Source: JAEUQQ01 sp963697285
Lineage (GTDB): Bacteria; Acidobacteriota; Vicinamibacteria; Vicinamibacterales; JAFNAJ01
Direction of reading: 5' to 3'
DNA: 64,000 bases
Assembly: GCA_963697285.1 (NCBI GenBank)
Contig: CAVONI010000004.1
Location: 186,001 to 250,000, forward strand
The position numbers were made by a program, and so were the translations under genes. The notes under the pieces are model-generated. The model ran no database searches. It had not been told where the DNA came from and saw only the letters and a program-made list of their open reading frames with translations. Position 1 is the stretch's first letter; every line of letters begins with the position of its first letter. Below are positions 7,794 through 16,913 of this stretch, one piece after another.

Positions 7794-9179
7794 GTGCCTA
7801 CGCTCAGATTCCTCGGTGCCGCGCAGACGGTGACCGGGTCGAAGTACCTCGTGGATACCGGCGCGCACCGCGTGCTGGTCGACTGCGGCATGTTCCAGGG
7901 GCTGCGTGAACTGCGTCGACGCAACTGGGACCAACTGCCCGTGGATCCCAGGAGCATTCACGCGGTGGTCCTGACGCACGCCCACCTCGACCACACGGGA
8001 CTGCTGCCCCGCCTGGTTGGCGCGGGTTTCGAGGGGCGCATCTTCTGCACGCCTGGCACGGCCGACCTCAGCAAGCTGGTGTTGCCCGACGCGGGGCGGT
8101 TGCAGGAAGAGGACGCCCGCCAGGCCAACAAGCACCACTACACGCGGCACGACCCTGCCGAACCGCTCTTCACCGAGGCCGACGCGTTCCGGGCGCTCAC
8201 CATGCTGCAGCCGGTCGGCTTCGACCGGCCGATCACCGTCGCCCCCGGGGTCGAGATCACGTATCGAAACGCCGGCCACCTGCTCGGGTCGGCCTACGTC
8301 AGGATGACGTTTCCCGGTGGCGGCGGGTCGTCGGTCCTGTTCGGGGGCGACATCGGTCGTTACGGGCGCCCGGTGCTTCCCGACCCGATGCCGGTGGATC
8401 AGGCGCCCGACGTGCTGCTGGTCGAATCCACCTACGGCGACCGCGACCACGAGGCCGATGACGACGGCGACCGCCTGGCGACCATCATCGGCGAGACCGT
8501 GAAGCTCGGCGGCAAGGTGATCATCCCGGCATTTGCGATCGGTCGCGTCGAGGAGGTGCTCTATTGGGTCAAGCGGCTCGAAGACCAGCAGCGGATTCCG
8601 AGGATGCCCGTGTTCGTCGACAGCCCGATGGCTGTCGAGGCCCTCAAGTTCTATCGCGCGCGCACGACTGAACTCGATCCCGACATGCAGCCGCAGAGCC
8701 GTGACGTCCTCGCGTTTGCCACCGCGCGATTCCAGACGGTCAACTCGACGCAGCAATCGAAGGACCTCACGGCGTCGCGGGCCAGCGCCATCGTGATCTC
8801 GGCAAGCGGTATGGCGACGGGCGGCCGCGTGCTGCACCACATGCAGGCAGCACTTCGCGATCCGAAGCACACGATTCTCTTCGTCGGCTACCAGGCCGAG
8901 GGCACCCGTGGCCGGCAGCTCGTCGAAGGCGCCACGACGGTCAAGATCCACGGCGAGTTCGTGCCGGTCAACGCGCGCATCGAGAAGATCGACTCGATGT
9001 CGGCGCACGCCGATCGCTCCGAACTCGTGCGCTGGCTCAAGACGTTCCCCGCGGCGCCGAAGACGACATACCTGGTGCACGGCGAGCCCGATCCCATGGC
9101 GGCCTTCAAGACGAAGATCGAGGCCGAACTGGGATGGAACGTCGAGGTGCCGGCATACCAGGACGAGGTGCCGGTGTGA
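7794..9179 (+). CDS. MBL-fold / beta-CASP RNA-processing nuclease
   Basis: This 461-residue protein has the metallo-beta-lactamase signature HAHLDH at residues 62-67, a beta-CASP insert and a C-terminal RMMBL segment (SMSAHADRSELVRWL ... YLVHGEPDP), the order found in bacterial CPSF73-like ribonucleases. It should be a zinc-dependent RNA endo- or exonuclease. The GTG at 7794 is chosen because AGGAG lies about 9 nt upstream and the conserved LRFLGAAQTVTGSKYL begins there. Its TGA overlaps the GTG of the next gene (GTGA), so the M49 peptidase is translationally coupled to it. Confidence 0.88.
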   Translation: MPTLRFLGAAQTVTGSKYLVDTGAHRVLVDCGMFQGLRELRRRNWDQLPVDPRSIHAVVLTHAHLDHTGLLPRLVGAGFEGRIFCTPGTADLSKLVLPDAGRLQEEDARQANKHHYTRHDPAEPLFTEADAFRALTMLQPVGFDRPITVAPGVEITYRNAGHLLGSAYVRMTFPGGGGSSVLFGGDIGRYGRPVLPDPMPVDQAPDVLLVESTYGDRDHEADDDGDRLATIIGETVKLGGKVIIPAFAIGRVEEVLYWVKRLEDQQRIPRMPVFVDSPMAVEALKFYRARTTELDPDMQPQSRDVLAFATARFQTVNSTQQSKDLTASRASAIVISASGMATGGRVLHHMQAALRDPKHTILFVGYQAEGTRGRQLVEGATTVKIHGEFVPVNARIEKIDSMSAHADRSELVRWLKTFPAAPKTTYLVHGEPDPMAAFKTKIEAELGWNVEVPAYQDEVPV

Positions 9180-11104
9180 GCGAACGTCGGTACCTGCTCG
9201 AACGCATCGACGACGCGGCGGTCGTGCAGCTCTACGACGACGGGTTCGAGGCGCTGGCGCTGAACGAGAAGCGGCTCGCGTGGCACCTGTACGAAGCGGC
9301 GCTGTGGGGGCGCGACATCTACTACGACCAGCGGCATCACGCCAACCTCGCGATGCGCGAGGTGCTCGAGGCGATCGTCGGTCATCCGGCCGGCGTGGAC
9401 GCCACGACGCTGGAGGAGGTCACACGCTTCACCAAGTTGTTCTGGCTCAACACGGGACCCTGGTCGCACCTGACCTCGCGCAAGGGTGTGCTGAAGTGCA
9501 CGCCCGACGCCCTTGCCTCGGCGGTCAGGACCGCGATCGCCAACGGTGGCCGCCTGTCGCTTGCGCCGGGAGTGTCGCTCGACGCGCACCTGGCCGCGCT
9601 GACGCCCCTCTTGTTCGACCCGGCGTTTCAGCCCAGCGTCACGAACAAGAACCCCCAGGACGGCGACGACCTCCTGGCCGCGAGCTGCAACAACCTGTAC
9701 GCCGGCGTCACGCTGGCCGACCTCGAGCAGTTCGAGGAACGGCATGCGCTCAACTCACGACTCGTCAGGCGCGACGACGGCACGCTGGTCGAGGAGGTGT
9801 ACCGCATCGGCGGCAGGTACTCGGCCGAGATCACGAAGATCGTGGCCTCGCTCGAACGTGCGCTGCCGTTTGCGACGCCTGCGATGCGGCGTGCGCTCGA
9901 AGCCCTGATCCGGTTCTACCGCACCGGCGAGGACGCCGACCGGATCGCGTACGACATCGCGTGGACGCTCGACAAGTCGTCTCCGGTCGATACGATCAAC
10001 GGCTTCATCGAGGTCTACCTCGACGCGCGCGGGCGCAAGGGGGCATGGGAAGCCCTCGTCTACCACGTGAACCCCGAGAAGACCCGCGCCATCGCCGCGA
10101 TCGCGGATCACGCCCAGTGGTTCGAGGACCGGATGCCGTATGCGCCCGAATACCGCCGCGAGCAGGTGCAGGGCGTCACCGCGACCGCCATCGATGTCGT
10201 GATCGAGACCGGCGACAGCGGTCCGATGACACCCATCGGCATCAACCTCCCCAATGACGATGCGTTGCGCGAGGAGCACGGCAGCAAGAGCGTCTCGCTG
10301 GCCAACATCGTCGAGGCATACGACAAGTCGCTGCCCGACGAATTCCGCCAGGAATTCTCGTGGGATGCCGACGAGGCCGCCCGCGCCGAGAAGTGGAGCA
10401 GCCTGGCCGGCGAGATCACCACGAACCTGCACGAGGTCGTGGGACACGGCTCGGGACGCACCAGGGAGGGCCTCGCCGAGAGCCCGCAGGAGTGCCTGAA
10501 GGAACAGTACTCGTCGCTCGAGGAGACCCGCGCCGACCTGGTGGCGCTGTACTTCGTGGCCGACCCGGTCATGGTGACGCTCGGGCTGATCGGCGCAGAC
10601 GACCATGCCGACCTCCTGCGTGCCGAGTACGAAGGCTACGCGCGGAATGCCCTGTCGCAGTTGCGGCGCATCCGCGAAGGGCACCACATCGAAGAAGACC
10701 ACATGCGCAACCGCCAGGCGATCGTCTACTGGCTGATGGCGCACACGACGGCGATCGAGGCCAGGGTTCGTGACGGCAAGACCTACTACGTCGTCGTGGA
10801 CGTCGAGGCCTTCCGCGCGGGTGCCGGGCGCCTGCTGGGCGAGATCCAGCGCATCAAGTCGGAAGGGGATTACGACGCGGCGAAGGCGTTCTTCGAGCGC
10901 TACGGGACGTACTTCGACCCGTCGCTGCGCGACGAGATCGTCAGGCGCGTGGATGCCCTGGGCCTGCCGTCGTACAGCGGCTTCGTCATGCCGACGTTGT
11001 CGCCGGTCTTCGGCGACGACGGTCAGATCGTCGACGTGACGATCTCGTACCCGTGCGATCTCGCGAGGCAGATGCTCGACTGGAGCCGGCGCTACAGGGC
11101 GTGA
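9176..11104 (+). CDS. M49 family dipeptidyl peptidase III-like metallopeptidase
   Basis: This 642-residue enzyme carries the M49 hallmark HEXXXH motif as HEVVGH (residues 419-424) within NLHEVVGHGSG, and the third zinc ligand motif EETRAD at about 449-454. There is no signal peptide, which fits a cytosolic enzyme that removes dipeptides from oligopeptide N termini. The GTG at 9176 overlaps the preceding TGA by 4 nt and is the only sensible start; upstream in-frame codons lie inside the nuclease gene. Its coupling to an RNA nuclease is functionally unexplained. Confidence 0.9.
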   Translation: MSERRYLLERIDDAAVVQLYDDGFEALALNEKRLAWHLYEAALWGRDIYYDQRHHANLAMREVLEAIVGHPAGVDATTLEEVTRFTKLFWLNTGPWSHLTSRKGVLKCTPDALASAVRTAIANGGRLSLAPGVSLDAHLAALTPLLFDPAFQPSVTNKNPQDGDDLLAASCNNLYAGVTLADLEQFEERHALNSRLVRRDDGTLVEEVYRIGGRYSAEITKIVASLERALPFATPAMRRALEALIRFYRTGEDADRIAYDIAWTLDKSSPVDTINGFIEVYLDARGRKGAWEALVYHVNPEKTRAIAAIADHAQWFEDRMPYAPEYRREQVQGVTATAIDVVIETGDSGPMTPIGINLPNDDALREEHGSKSVSLANIVEAYDKSLPDEFRQEFSWDADEAARAEKWSSLAGEITTNLHEVVGHGSGRTREGLAESPQECLKEQYSSLEETRADLVALYFVADPVMVTLGLIGADDHADLLRAEYEGYARNALSQLRRIREGHHIEEDHMRNRQAIVYWLMAHTTAIEARVRDGKTYYVVVDVEAFRAGAGRLLGEIQRIKSEGDYDAAKAFFERYGTYFDPSLRDEIVRRVDALGLPSYSGFVMPTLSPVFGDDGQIVDVTISYPCDLARQMLDWSRRYRA

Positions 11105-11143
11105 CAGGGGGCTGACGAGACCGGAACAGTGCGGATTCGGCGC

Positions 11144-11149
11144 TACAAT
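11144..11149 (+). promoter_or_regulatory. Putative -10 element of the TonB receptor gene
   Basis: TACAAT lies 25 nt before the ATG at 11175, leaving room for an AAGGAGG ribosome-binding site at 11160-11166. No clear -35 element is visible. Confidence 0.4.
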
Positions 11150-11174
11150 GCCCGACGTCAAGGAGGCCTGCCCC

Positions 11175-14100
11175 ATGGAATCGTGCCGCACGCCCTTACG
11201 AGCTGCCATCGTCGTCGCCTGCATCCTGCTGTCGGTTCCCGCGCTCGGCCAGACCGTCACCGGAAGCATCCAGGGCACCGTCCGCGACATGCAGGGCGGC
11301 GTCGTCCCCGGCGTCACGGTGACGTTCACCGAGATCGACAGCGGGCAGTCGCGCGTCCACGTCACCAACGACGTCGGTTTCTACCAGGCCATCTTCCTGC
11401 CCCTGGGCCGCTATCGCGTCACGGCCGAACTCGAGGGATTCGGCACGATCGTCCGCGAGCCCATCACCGTCAGCCTCAACCAGACGTCGGTGCTCGACTT
11501 CGAGCTGAACCCCGCCACGGTCAACACCACAGTGACCGTGACCGCTGACGCGCCGCCCATCAACTCGACCAACTTCGAGATCAAGGGGTCGCTCAAGGCC
11601 GAGGCCATCGAGGATCGGCCGACCGCGAACGCGGGGAACTTCCTGTCTCTCGCCGAGTCGTTTCCAGGCATGCAGGAGAACCCCACCAGCGGCCAGAACA
11701 ACCCCACCCTCTCGTCGGGGTCGTCGGTGAATTTCAACGGCATGGGGACCCGCGGTGCCACGTTCCAGATCAACGGGGTCAACAACGACGACTCGTCCGA
11801 GAACCAGAACCGCCAGGGCGTGTCGCTCCTGACGATCAAGGAATTCCAGGTCATCCAGAACGGGTACTCGGCCGAGTTCGGACGGGGGTACGGCGCCGTG
11901 GTGCTCGTCCAGACGAAGGCCGGGACGAACGCGTTTCGCGGTGATGCCTACGGATACTTCCAGGACAGCGAGTTCAACGCCCGGGCCTTCTTCGCCACCG
12001 TGAAGCCGGTCAACAGCCGTCAGCAGGGCGGATTTGCGCTCGGGTTCCCGATCATCCAGAACAGGCTGTTCGGATTCGCGTCGTTCGATCGGACGCGCAA
12101 CACGGGTGACCTCAACTACACGCGCGACCTGTTCCTGGCGTCGGAACTCGCGCTGCCAAGGCTCACGCGGGGGAATGACACGCCAGAAAACCGCGCGTTC
12201 ATCGACAGCGTCCTCGCCCGCTTCCCGAACGTGACGCCGAACGACTCGCGCAACCCCAGGATGTACTCGACGGTGATCGGGTTCAACCGGCCCGACTCCG
12301 ACTACTCCGGGCGCATCGACTGGCAGCCGGGTTCCAGCGACACGTTGTTCGCGCGCTACCAGTACACCAGGCAGATCCGCGAGGCCGACGATGTCGTGGT
12401 CGGCGAGCAGACGCGCCAGAACAACCGCCAGGCCAACGTCGGCGTGACGTGGACGCACGTGTTCGCCCAGGCCACGGTGGGCGAGTTCCGCTACGGGCTT
12501 GGCACCCGCGCCACGCACGTCGACATTGCGGCCGGCAACGACACGCCCATCATCCGCTTCTCGGCCTCGCCGGTGTCTGGCTCGATCATCGGCAATGCGG
12601 GCACCTACCCCATTTCGCGCGATCAACTCGACCACCAGTTCGTCTACAACCTGACGACCGTGCTCGGGCAGAACCACTCGATCAAGACGGGCACCGACAT
12701 CCGCCTGTCGAAACTCGACGATCGCGCCGACAGCTTCAACCGCGGCTTCTGGACGTTCACCAACAACTGCGGAGGCGTGACGTACGCCAACGCCTACGTC
12801 GCGTTCCTCGATGGCTGCGTCACGACGTTCCAGACCGCCTACGGCCCGAACTTCCTGGAGAACCGCCTGGGCGAGTACAACGCGTATCTCGAGGACAACT
12901 GGCGCATCACGCCGTCACTGACCGTCAACCTCGGCGTCCGCTACGAGTACGTCAAGGCGCCGAACGAGAAGGAGGATCGCATCGACTACGGCATGAAGGA
13001 CGATGCGAACAACGTCGAACCGCGCGTGGGCTTTGCCTGGAGCCCGATGGCGACCAGTGGCCTGATGAGATGGTTCACGGGCGGGCCGGGCGGAGGGTCG
13101 GTGCGCGGCGGATTCGGGATCTACCACGGCCGCATCTTCCAGTCGGTGTTCTCGCAGAGCGGCGCCAGCGTCCGGACCAACCCGCCGTACGCCCTCTCGC
13201 GCACCACGTCGACGACGCCCGGCATCCTGAACGTGTCAGATCCAACTCTCGGCTTCGTGTTCACGCCGGGACCGCAGACCACCCGGTACAGCATCACGGT
13301 CCCCGAACCCGGCCTCGGGGTGCCTTCAACGAAGCAGTGGAACCTCTCGCTCGAGCGCAACCTGCCCTGGTCGTCGTCGATCCGGATCAGTTACACCGGC
13401 ACGGCCAGCGACGGCATGATCAAGTACGACCTCGACAACCTGCCGGCGTCGCCGCTGTATGGCCCGGTCACCGTCGTCGACCACCCGAACAACGCACCGT
13501 CGGTCGGATACCCCGACCTGCGTGGGAAGACGATCACGGCCGTGGCGAAGGACGTGCTGTGTGCCGGCACCGGCGTGCTGCCGGGGATTGGGTTCACCAC
13601 CGCGTGCCCGGTCGTGTCGCCGATCGCCGACAACGAGATCAGCTCGCGCGTGCCGCGCACGAACGAGCGACGCCCCGATCCTCGCTACACGACGAACCTC
13701 CTCATCAACGACAGCGGTGAAGCCGACTATCACGGCCTGCAACTGGAATGGACGAAGCGCGTCAGCAGTGGCCTGCAGTTCATCACGTCGTACACGTGGA
13801 GCAAGGCGATCGACACGAACTCCGAGGCCACGGCGGTCGGGGCCGGTGACTCGAACCAGAACGGCCCGAACCGCAACTTCGCGCGCGGGCTGAGCCGGTT
13901 CCACACGCCGCACCGCTTCACGTTCAACGGCAGCTACCGCATGCCGTTCTTCGCCGACCGGCGCGACCTTGCCGGGTACCTGCTCGGCGGCTGGCAGCTC
14001 TCGGCCATCGTGCGGCTCGCCGCCGGGACGCCGTTCACCGTAAGCGACACGGCGCGCGACCTGGATTTCGACGGGTTCAGCGAGGCCAGGCCGATCATCC

Positions 14101-14453
14101 TCGACCCCTCGATCCTCGGCCGCTCGATCGACAATCCCGCCACGTCGCAACAGCAGCTGCCGCGCTCGGCGTTCCAGTCGACGTCGCTCACCGACTCCAA
14201 CCCCGACATCGTCGGGCGGAACACGTTCTTCGTCGACGGCACGAACACGGTCGATCTCGGGCTGGGCAAGACGGTCACGATCTCTGGACGACAGTCGCTG
14301 CTCGTGCGTGTCGAGATGTTCAACGCGTTCAACCAGGTGCAGTTCGGCATCCCCTCGTCGAGCATCGCGGCTGCGAACTTCGGGCAGATCACGGGCCTCG
14401 CCATCAACTACAGCCCGAGGGTGATGCAGTTGCTGGTGCGGTATCGCTTCTGA
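11175..14453 (+). CDS. Oar-like TonB-dependent receptor with carboxypeptidase-regulatory domain
   Basis: This 1092-residue outer-membrane protein starts with a signal peptide (cleavage after PALGQ, about residue 26). It is followed by a carboxypeptidase-regulatory-like domain (about 27-112, GTVRDMQGGVVPGVTVT), a plug (INGVNNDDSSENQN, then GFGRGYGAVVLVQTKAG-like sequence) and a long beta-barrel ending in the aromatic-terminated strand LLVRYRF. This architecture is expanded in Acidobacteriota and is thought to import large substrates such as oligosaccharides or peptides. The AAGGAGG 8 nt upstream fixes the ATG at 11175 rather than the earlier ATG at 11148. No SusD-like partner is present. Confidence 0.92.
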   Translation: MESCRTPLRAAIVVACILLSVPALGQTVTGSIQGTVRDMQGGVVPGVTVTFTEIDSGQSRVHVTNDVGFYQAIFLPLGRYRVTAELEGFGTIVREPITVSLNQTSVLDFELNPATVNTTVTVTADAPPINSTNFEIKGSLKAEAIEDRPTANAGNFLSLAESFPGMQENPTSGQNNPTLSSGSSVNFNGMGTRGATFQINGVNNDDSSENQNRQGVSLLTIKEFQVIQNGYSAEFGRGYGAVVLVQTKAGTNAFRGDAYGYFQDSEFNARAFFATVKPVNSRQQGGFALGFPIIQNRLFGFASFDRTRNTGDLNYTRDLFLASELALPRLTRGNDTPENRAFIDSVLARFPNVTPNDSRNPRMYSTVIGFNRPDSDYSGRIDWQPGSSDTLFARYQYTRQIREADDVVVGEQTRQNNRQANVGVTWTHVFAQATVGEFRYGLGTRATHVDIAAGNDTPIIRFSASPVSGSIIGNAGTYPISRDQLDHQFVYNLTTVLGQNHSIKTGTDIRLSKLDDRADSFNRGFWTFTNNCGGVTYANAYVAFLDGCVTTFQTAYGPNFLENRLGEYNAYLEDNWRITPSLTVNLGVRYEYVKAPNEKEDRIDYGMKDDANNVEPRVGFAWSPMATSGLMRWFTGGPGGGSVRGGFGIYHGRIFQSVFSQSGASVRTNPPYALSRTTSTTPGILNVSDPTLGFVFTPGPQTTRYSITVPEPGLGVPSTKQWNLSLERNLPWSSSIRISYTGTASDGMIKYDLDNLPASPLYGPVTVVDHPNNAPSVGYPDLRGKTITAVAKDVLCAGTGVLPGIGFTTACPVVSPIADNEISSRVPRTNERRPDPRYTTNLLINDSGEADYHGLQLEWTKRVSSGLQFITSYTWSKAIDTNSEATAVGAGDSNQNGPNRNFARGLSRFHTPHRFTFNGSYRMPFFADRRDLAGYLLGGWQLSAIVRLAAGTPFTVSDTARDLDFDGFSEARPIILDPSILGRSIDNPATSQQQLPRSAFQSTSLTDSNPDIVGRNTFFVDGTNTVDLGLGKTVTISGRQSLLVRVEMFNAFNQVQFGIPSSSIAAANFGQITGLAINYSPRVMQLLVRYRF

Positions 14454-14465
14454 TCCCCACCGGTT

Positions 14466-14499
14466 CCGCTCCCGGTCGCCTTGCGGCGATCGGGAGCGG
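14466..14499 (+). terminator. Strong hairpin terminator after the TonB receptor gene
   Basis: A 15-nt arm (CCGCTCCCGGTCGCC, 14466-14480) pairs with GGCGATCGGGAGCGG (14485-14499) through 14 Watson-Crick pairs and one G-U, with a TTGC loop, 12 nt after the stop codon. There is no T tract, as is common in very GC-rich genomes. Confidence 0.7.
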
Positions 14500-14594
14500 G
14501 TTCCGGGGGCACCATCTCCGAAGGACCATCCCGAGCGACCGAGCCGGCGCGCTGTCGAGGAGGTTCGTCTGACAGTCGTCATCATCCAGGCCAC

Positions 14595-16868
14595 ATGCCG
14601 GTGCTAGCCATGCGACGAGTTGCGTCGTTGATGGTCGTCGTCCTCTCGGTGGCTGCGCCTGCATGGGCCCAGGAGGCGATGCTGCCGCTTCGCCTTCGCA
14701 TGCTGGCCGCCGAGGACGCGCGCGACCCGTCGGCCGCGGGCATCGCTCCGTTGCTCGAGGGACTGCGCGACGCTGACGTCGAAGTCCAGCGGCGCGCCGT
14801 GCGTGCCCTCGGACGAATCGAGGATGTGTCGCTGGTGCCGCACATCCAGCAGATGCTGTCGGCCAGCGAGGCCTCCGTGCGGGCCGAGGCCGCCAACGCG
14901 CTCGCACAGGCCCACTACCGCGCATCGTCGGGCGCCGCCGGCGCGGCCATCGCCCGCGGGGCGTTGTCGCGTGAGTCGCACGCGCTCGTGCGCGGAGCGC
15001 TGCTGCTCGCGCTGGGGCGGTTCACGTACACGACGCTCGACGAGTGGCGCTCGGCCGAGGTGCTCATCACCGACACGCTTTTCCCCGAGGACGCCCAGGG
15101 GCGGCGGACCGCCGCGTCGCCCGCCGTCCTGCTGAACGGGCTCCGCGGGTTGCAGTGCCTCGCGCGGCAGGCGCCTGGCAAGCGCCCGCTGCATCAGGTC
15201 ACGGTCACGGCGCTCGCGAGCCTTGCGCGGCCGCCGCTTGCTGCTGGTGCCAAGGGTGTGGCCACGCAGGGTGCGGGAACGCCGACGACGGCGGCGGGTT
15301 CGCGCATACGATTGCTGGCCCTGCAGGCCCTTCGCGCGGGCAACATCACCGCGCCGGGGCCCTACCAGGCGTCGATGCACGATCCGGATCCGGCCGTCCG
15401 CCGGGTGGCCATGGTGCCGCTGATGGCGGCACCGATCCTGCCGCCGGGATTCCTCGACGCCGTCGATCGCGCCGGCGCAGCAGAGGGACGCCCGACGGTC
15501 GAGGCCAGGGCAAAGCTCGTGCGCACCGCCGAGGCAGGGATGCTGCGTTCGCTCGAGAACGACCCGTCAGCGACCGTCCGTCTCGAGGCGCTGCGCGGGT
15601 ACTTGCAGCAGCCGTCTCCAGACTGCACCGTGCTGCGCCGGAGGCTCGACGACGCGTCTGCGCACGTCGTCCTGATGGCGATCGACGGCATGGTGGCGCC
15701 CTGCCGCGGCAATGCGGGCGCGCTGAAGCAACTCGCGTCGCTGGCCGGGGGCGCGGCGCCGCTCAGGGGATGGCACAGGCGCGCACATGCGCTGGTCACG
15801 CTCTCGCAGATGGACGCGGGCGCCGCAGCGTCGCACGTGCGCGCGGCAGCACGCGACACGAATCCGTGGGTCAGGATGTACGCCGCCCGGGGCATGCGCT
15901 ACGTCGTGCGCGAAGGGGCCGGTCGCGATGACCCCGACGTCGCGCTGCTGCGCACGATGACCGCGGATGCCGACGTCAACGTGGCAACGGCTGCCGTCGA
16001 TGCGCTGCACCAGGCCGTCGGACACGCGGCCGACACCGAGTACCTCGCCGCCATCGCCCGCGACGATCGTGCGCCTGAGGCCGGCGCGCGCGGAGTCCCC
16101 ACCGGGTACGAGCTGATTGTCTCGGCCGCAAAGGCCCTTGGGGAGTCTCCGCGCGACGGTCTCGCGCCAGCGCTCCTCGACGCACTCGACCGCCTGTCGG
16201 CCGACCGGCGCGAGACATCGCGCGATCCGCGCAAGGCCATCCTCGACCTGCTGGCCTCGCTGCCGGATCCCCTGGTCGCGCAACGCCTCAGGAAGTACGC
16301 CGCCGACTTCGATCCCGAGATCGCACGTGTTGCCGCGTCGCTCGTTTCGACGCGGAGCGGCGTGACGCTCGCCCCCGCTCCCACACCACTGGCCCGCGCC
16401 CCGCTCCCGACCGAGGCAGAGCTCGACGCGCTGAAGGCCACGACGGTCGTGCTGCAGATGGCCGACGGCGCGCGCGTGGTGGTGGGCCTCCTGCCAGACG
16501 AGGCACCGCTGAACGCGCTGCGGTTCGTGCGACTCGCCGAGTCAGGCTTCTTCACCGGGCGCACGATCCACAGGGTTGTGCCGAACTTCGTGGCACAGGG
16601 GGGAAGCCCGGGCGCGAACGAGTTTGCGGGCGACGGCGCGTTCTCGCGCGACGAAGTGGGGATGCTGTCGAATGCCGACGGCACCGTGGGCGTCTCGACG
16701 CGCGGTCGCGACACGGGCGACGGACAGTTCTACGTGAACCTCGCCGACAACACCCGCCTCGATCACACCTACACGGTGTTCGGCCTGATCGAGGCGGGGC
16801 GCGAGACCGTCGAACGCTGGATGGAAGGCGATGTCATCGCCGCGGTCACGATCACGCGAGCACGGTGA
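14595..16868 (+). CDS. Exported HEAT-repeat protein with C-terminal cyclophilin domain
   Basis: This protein of about 757 residues has a signal peptide (MRRVASLMVVVLSVAAPAWAQ), then HEAT-type alpha-helical repeats over about residues 25-600 (LLEGLRDADVEVQRRAVRALGR). A cyclophilin-type peptidyl-prolyl isomerase domain follows from about 615 to the end (GFFTGRTIHRVVPNFVAQGGSPG ... LDHTYTVFGLIEAG). It is probably a periplasmic foldase or chaperone in which the HEAT solenoid recruits clients. The start is uncertain between ATG 14595 and ATG 14610; the latter opens the signal peptide exactly. It shares the strand with the TonB receptor gene but is separated from it by a strong hairpin. Confidence 0.85.
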   Translation: MPVLAMRRVASLMVVVLSVAAPAWAQEAMLPLRLRMLAAEDARDPSAAGIAPLLEGLRDADVEVQRRAVRALGRIEDVSLVPHIQQMLSASEASVRAEAANALAQAHYRASSGAAGAAIARGALSRESHALVRGALLLALGRFTYTTLDEWRSAEVLITDTLFPEDAQGRRTAASPAVLLNGLRGLQCLARQAPGKRPLHQVTVTALASLARPPLAAGAKGVATQGAGTPTTAAGSRIRLLALQALRAGNITAPGPYQASMHDPDPAVRRVAMVPLMAAPILPPGFLDAVDRAGAAEGRPTVEARAKLVRTAEAGMLRSLENDPSATVRLEALRGYLQQPSPDCTVLRRRLDDASAHVVLMAIDGMVAPCRGNAGALKQLASLAGGAAPLRGWHRRAHALVTLSQMDAGAAASHVRAAARDTNPWVRMYAARGMRYVVREGAGRDDPDVALLRTMTADADVNVATAAVDALHQAVGHAADTEYLAAIARDDRAPEAGARGVPTGYELIVSAAKALGESPRDGLAPALLDALDRLSADRRETSRDPRKAILDLLASLPDPLVAQRLRKYAADFDPEIARVAASLVSTRSGVTLAPAPTPLARAPLPTEAELDALKATTVVLQMADGARVVVGLLPDEAPLNALRFVRLAESGFFTGRTIHRVVPNFVAQGGSPGANEFAGDGAFSRDEVGMLSNADGTVGVSTRGRDTGDGQFYVNLADNTRLDHTYTVFGLIEAGRETVERWMEGDVIAAVTITRAR

Positions 16869-16913
16869 CCAGCATGGCGCCCTGCCTGGGCCGCCACACG
16901 TCGATCCACGCGA

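Noticed and set aside
7437..9080. A 547-codon antisense frame over the MBL nuclease
   Set aside because: Composition is typical of a GC-rich shadow frame; the opposite strand encodes a clear enzyme with all motifs.
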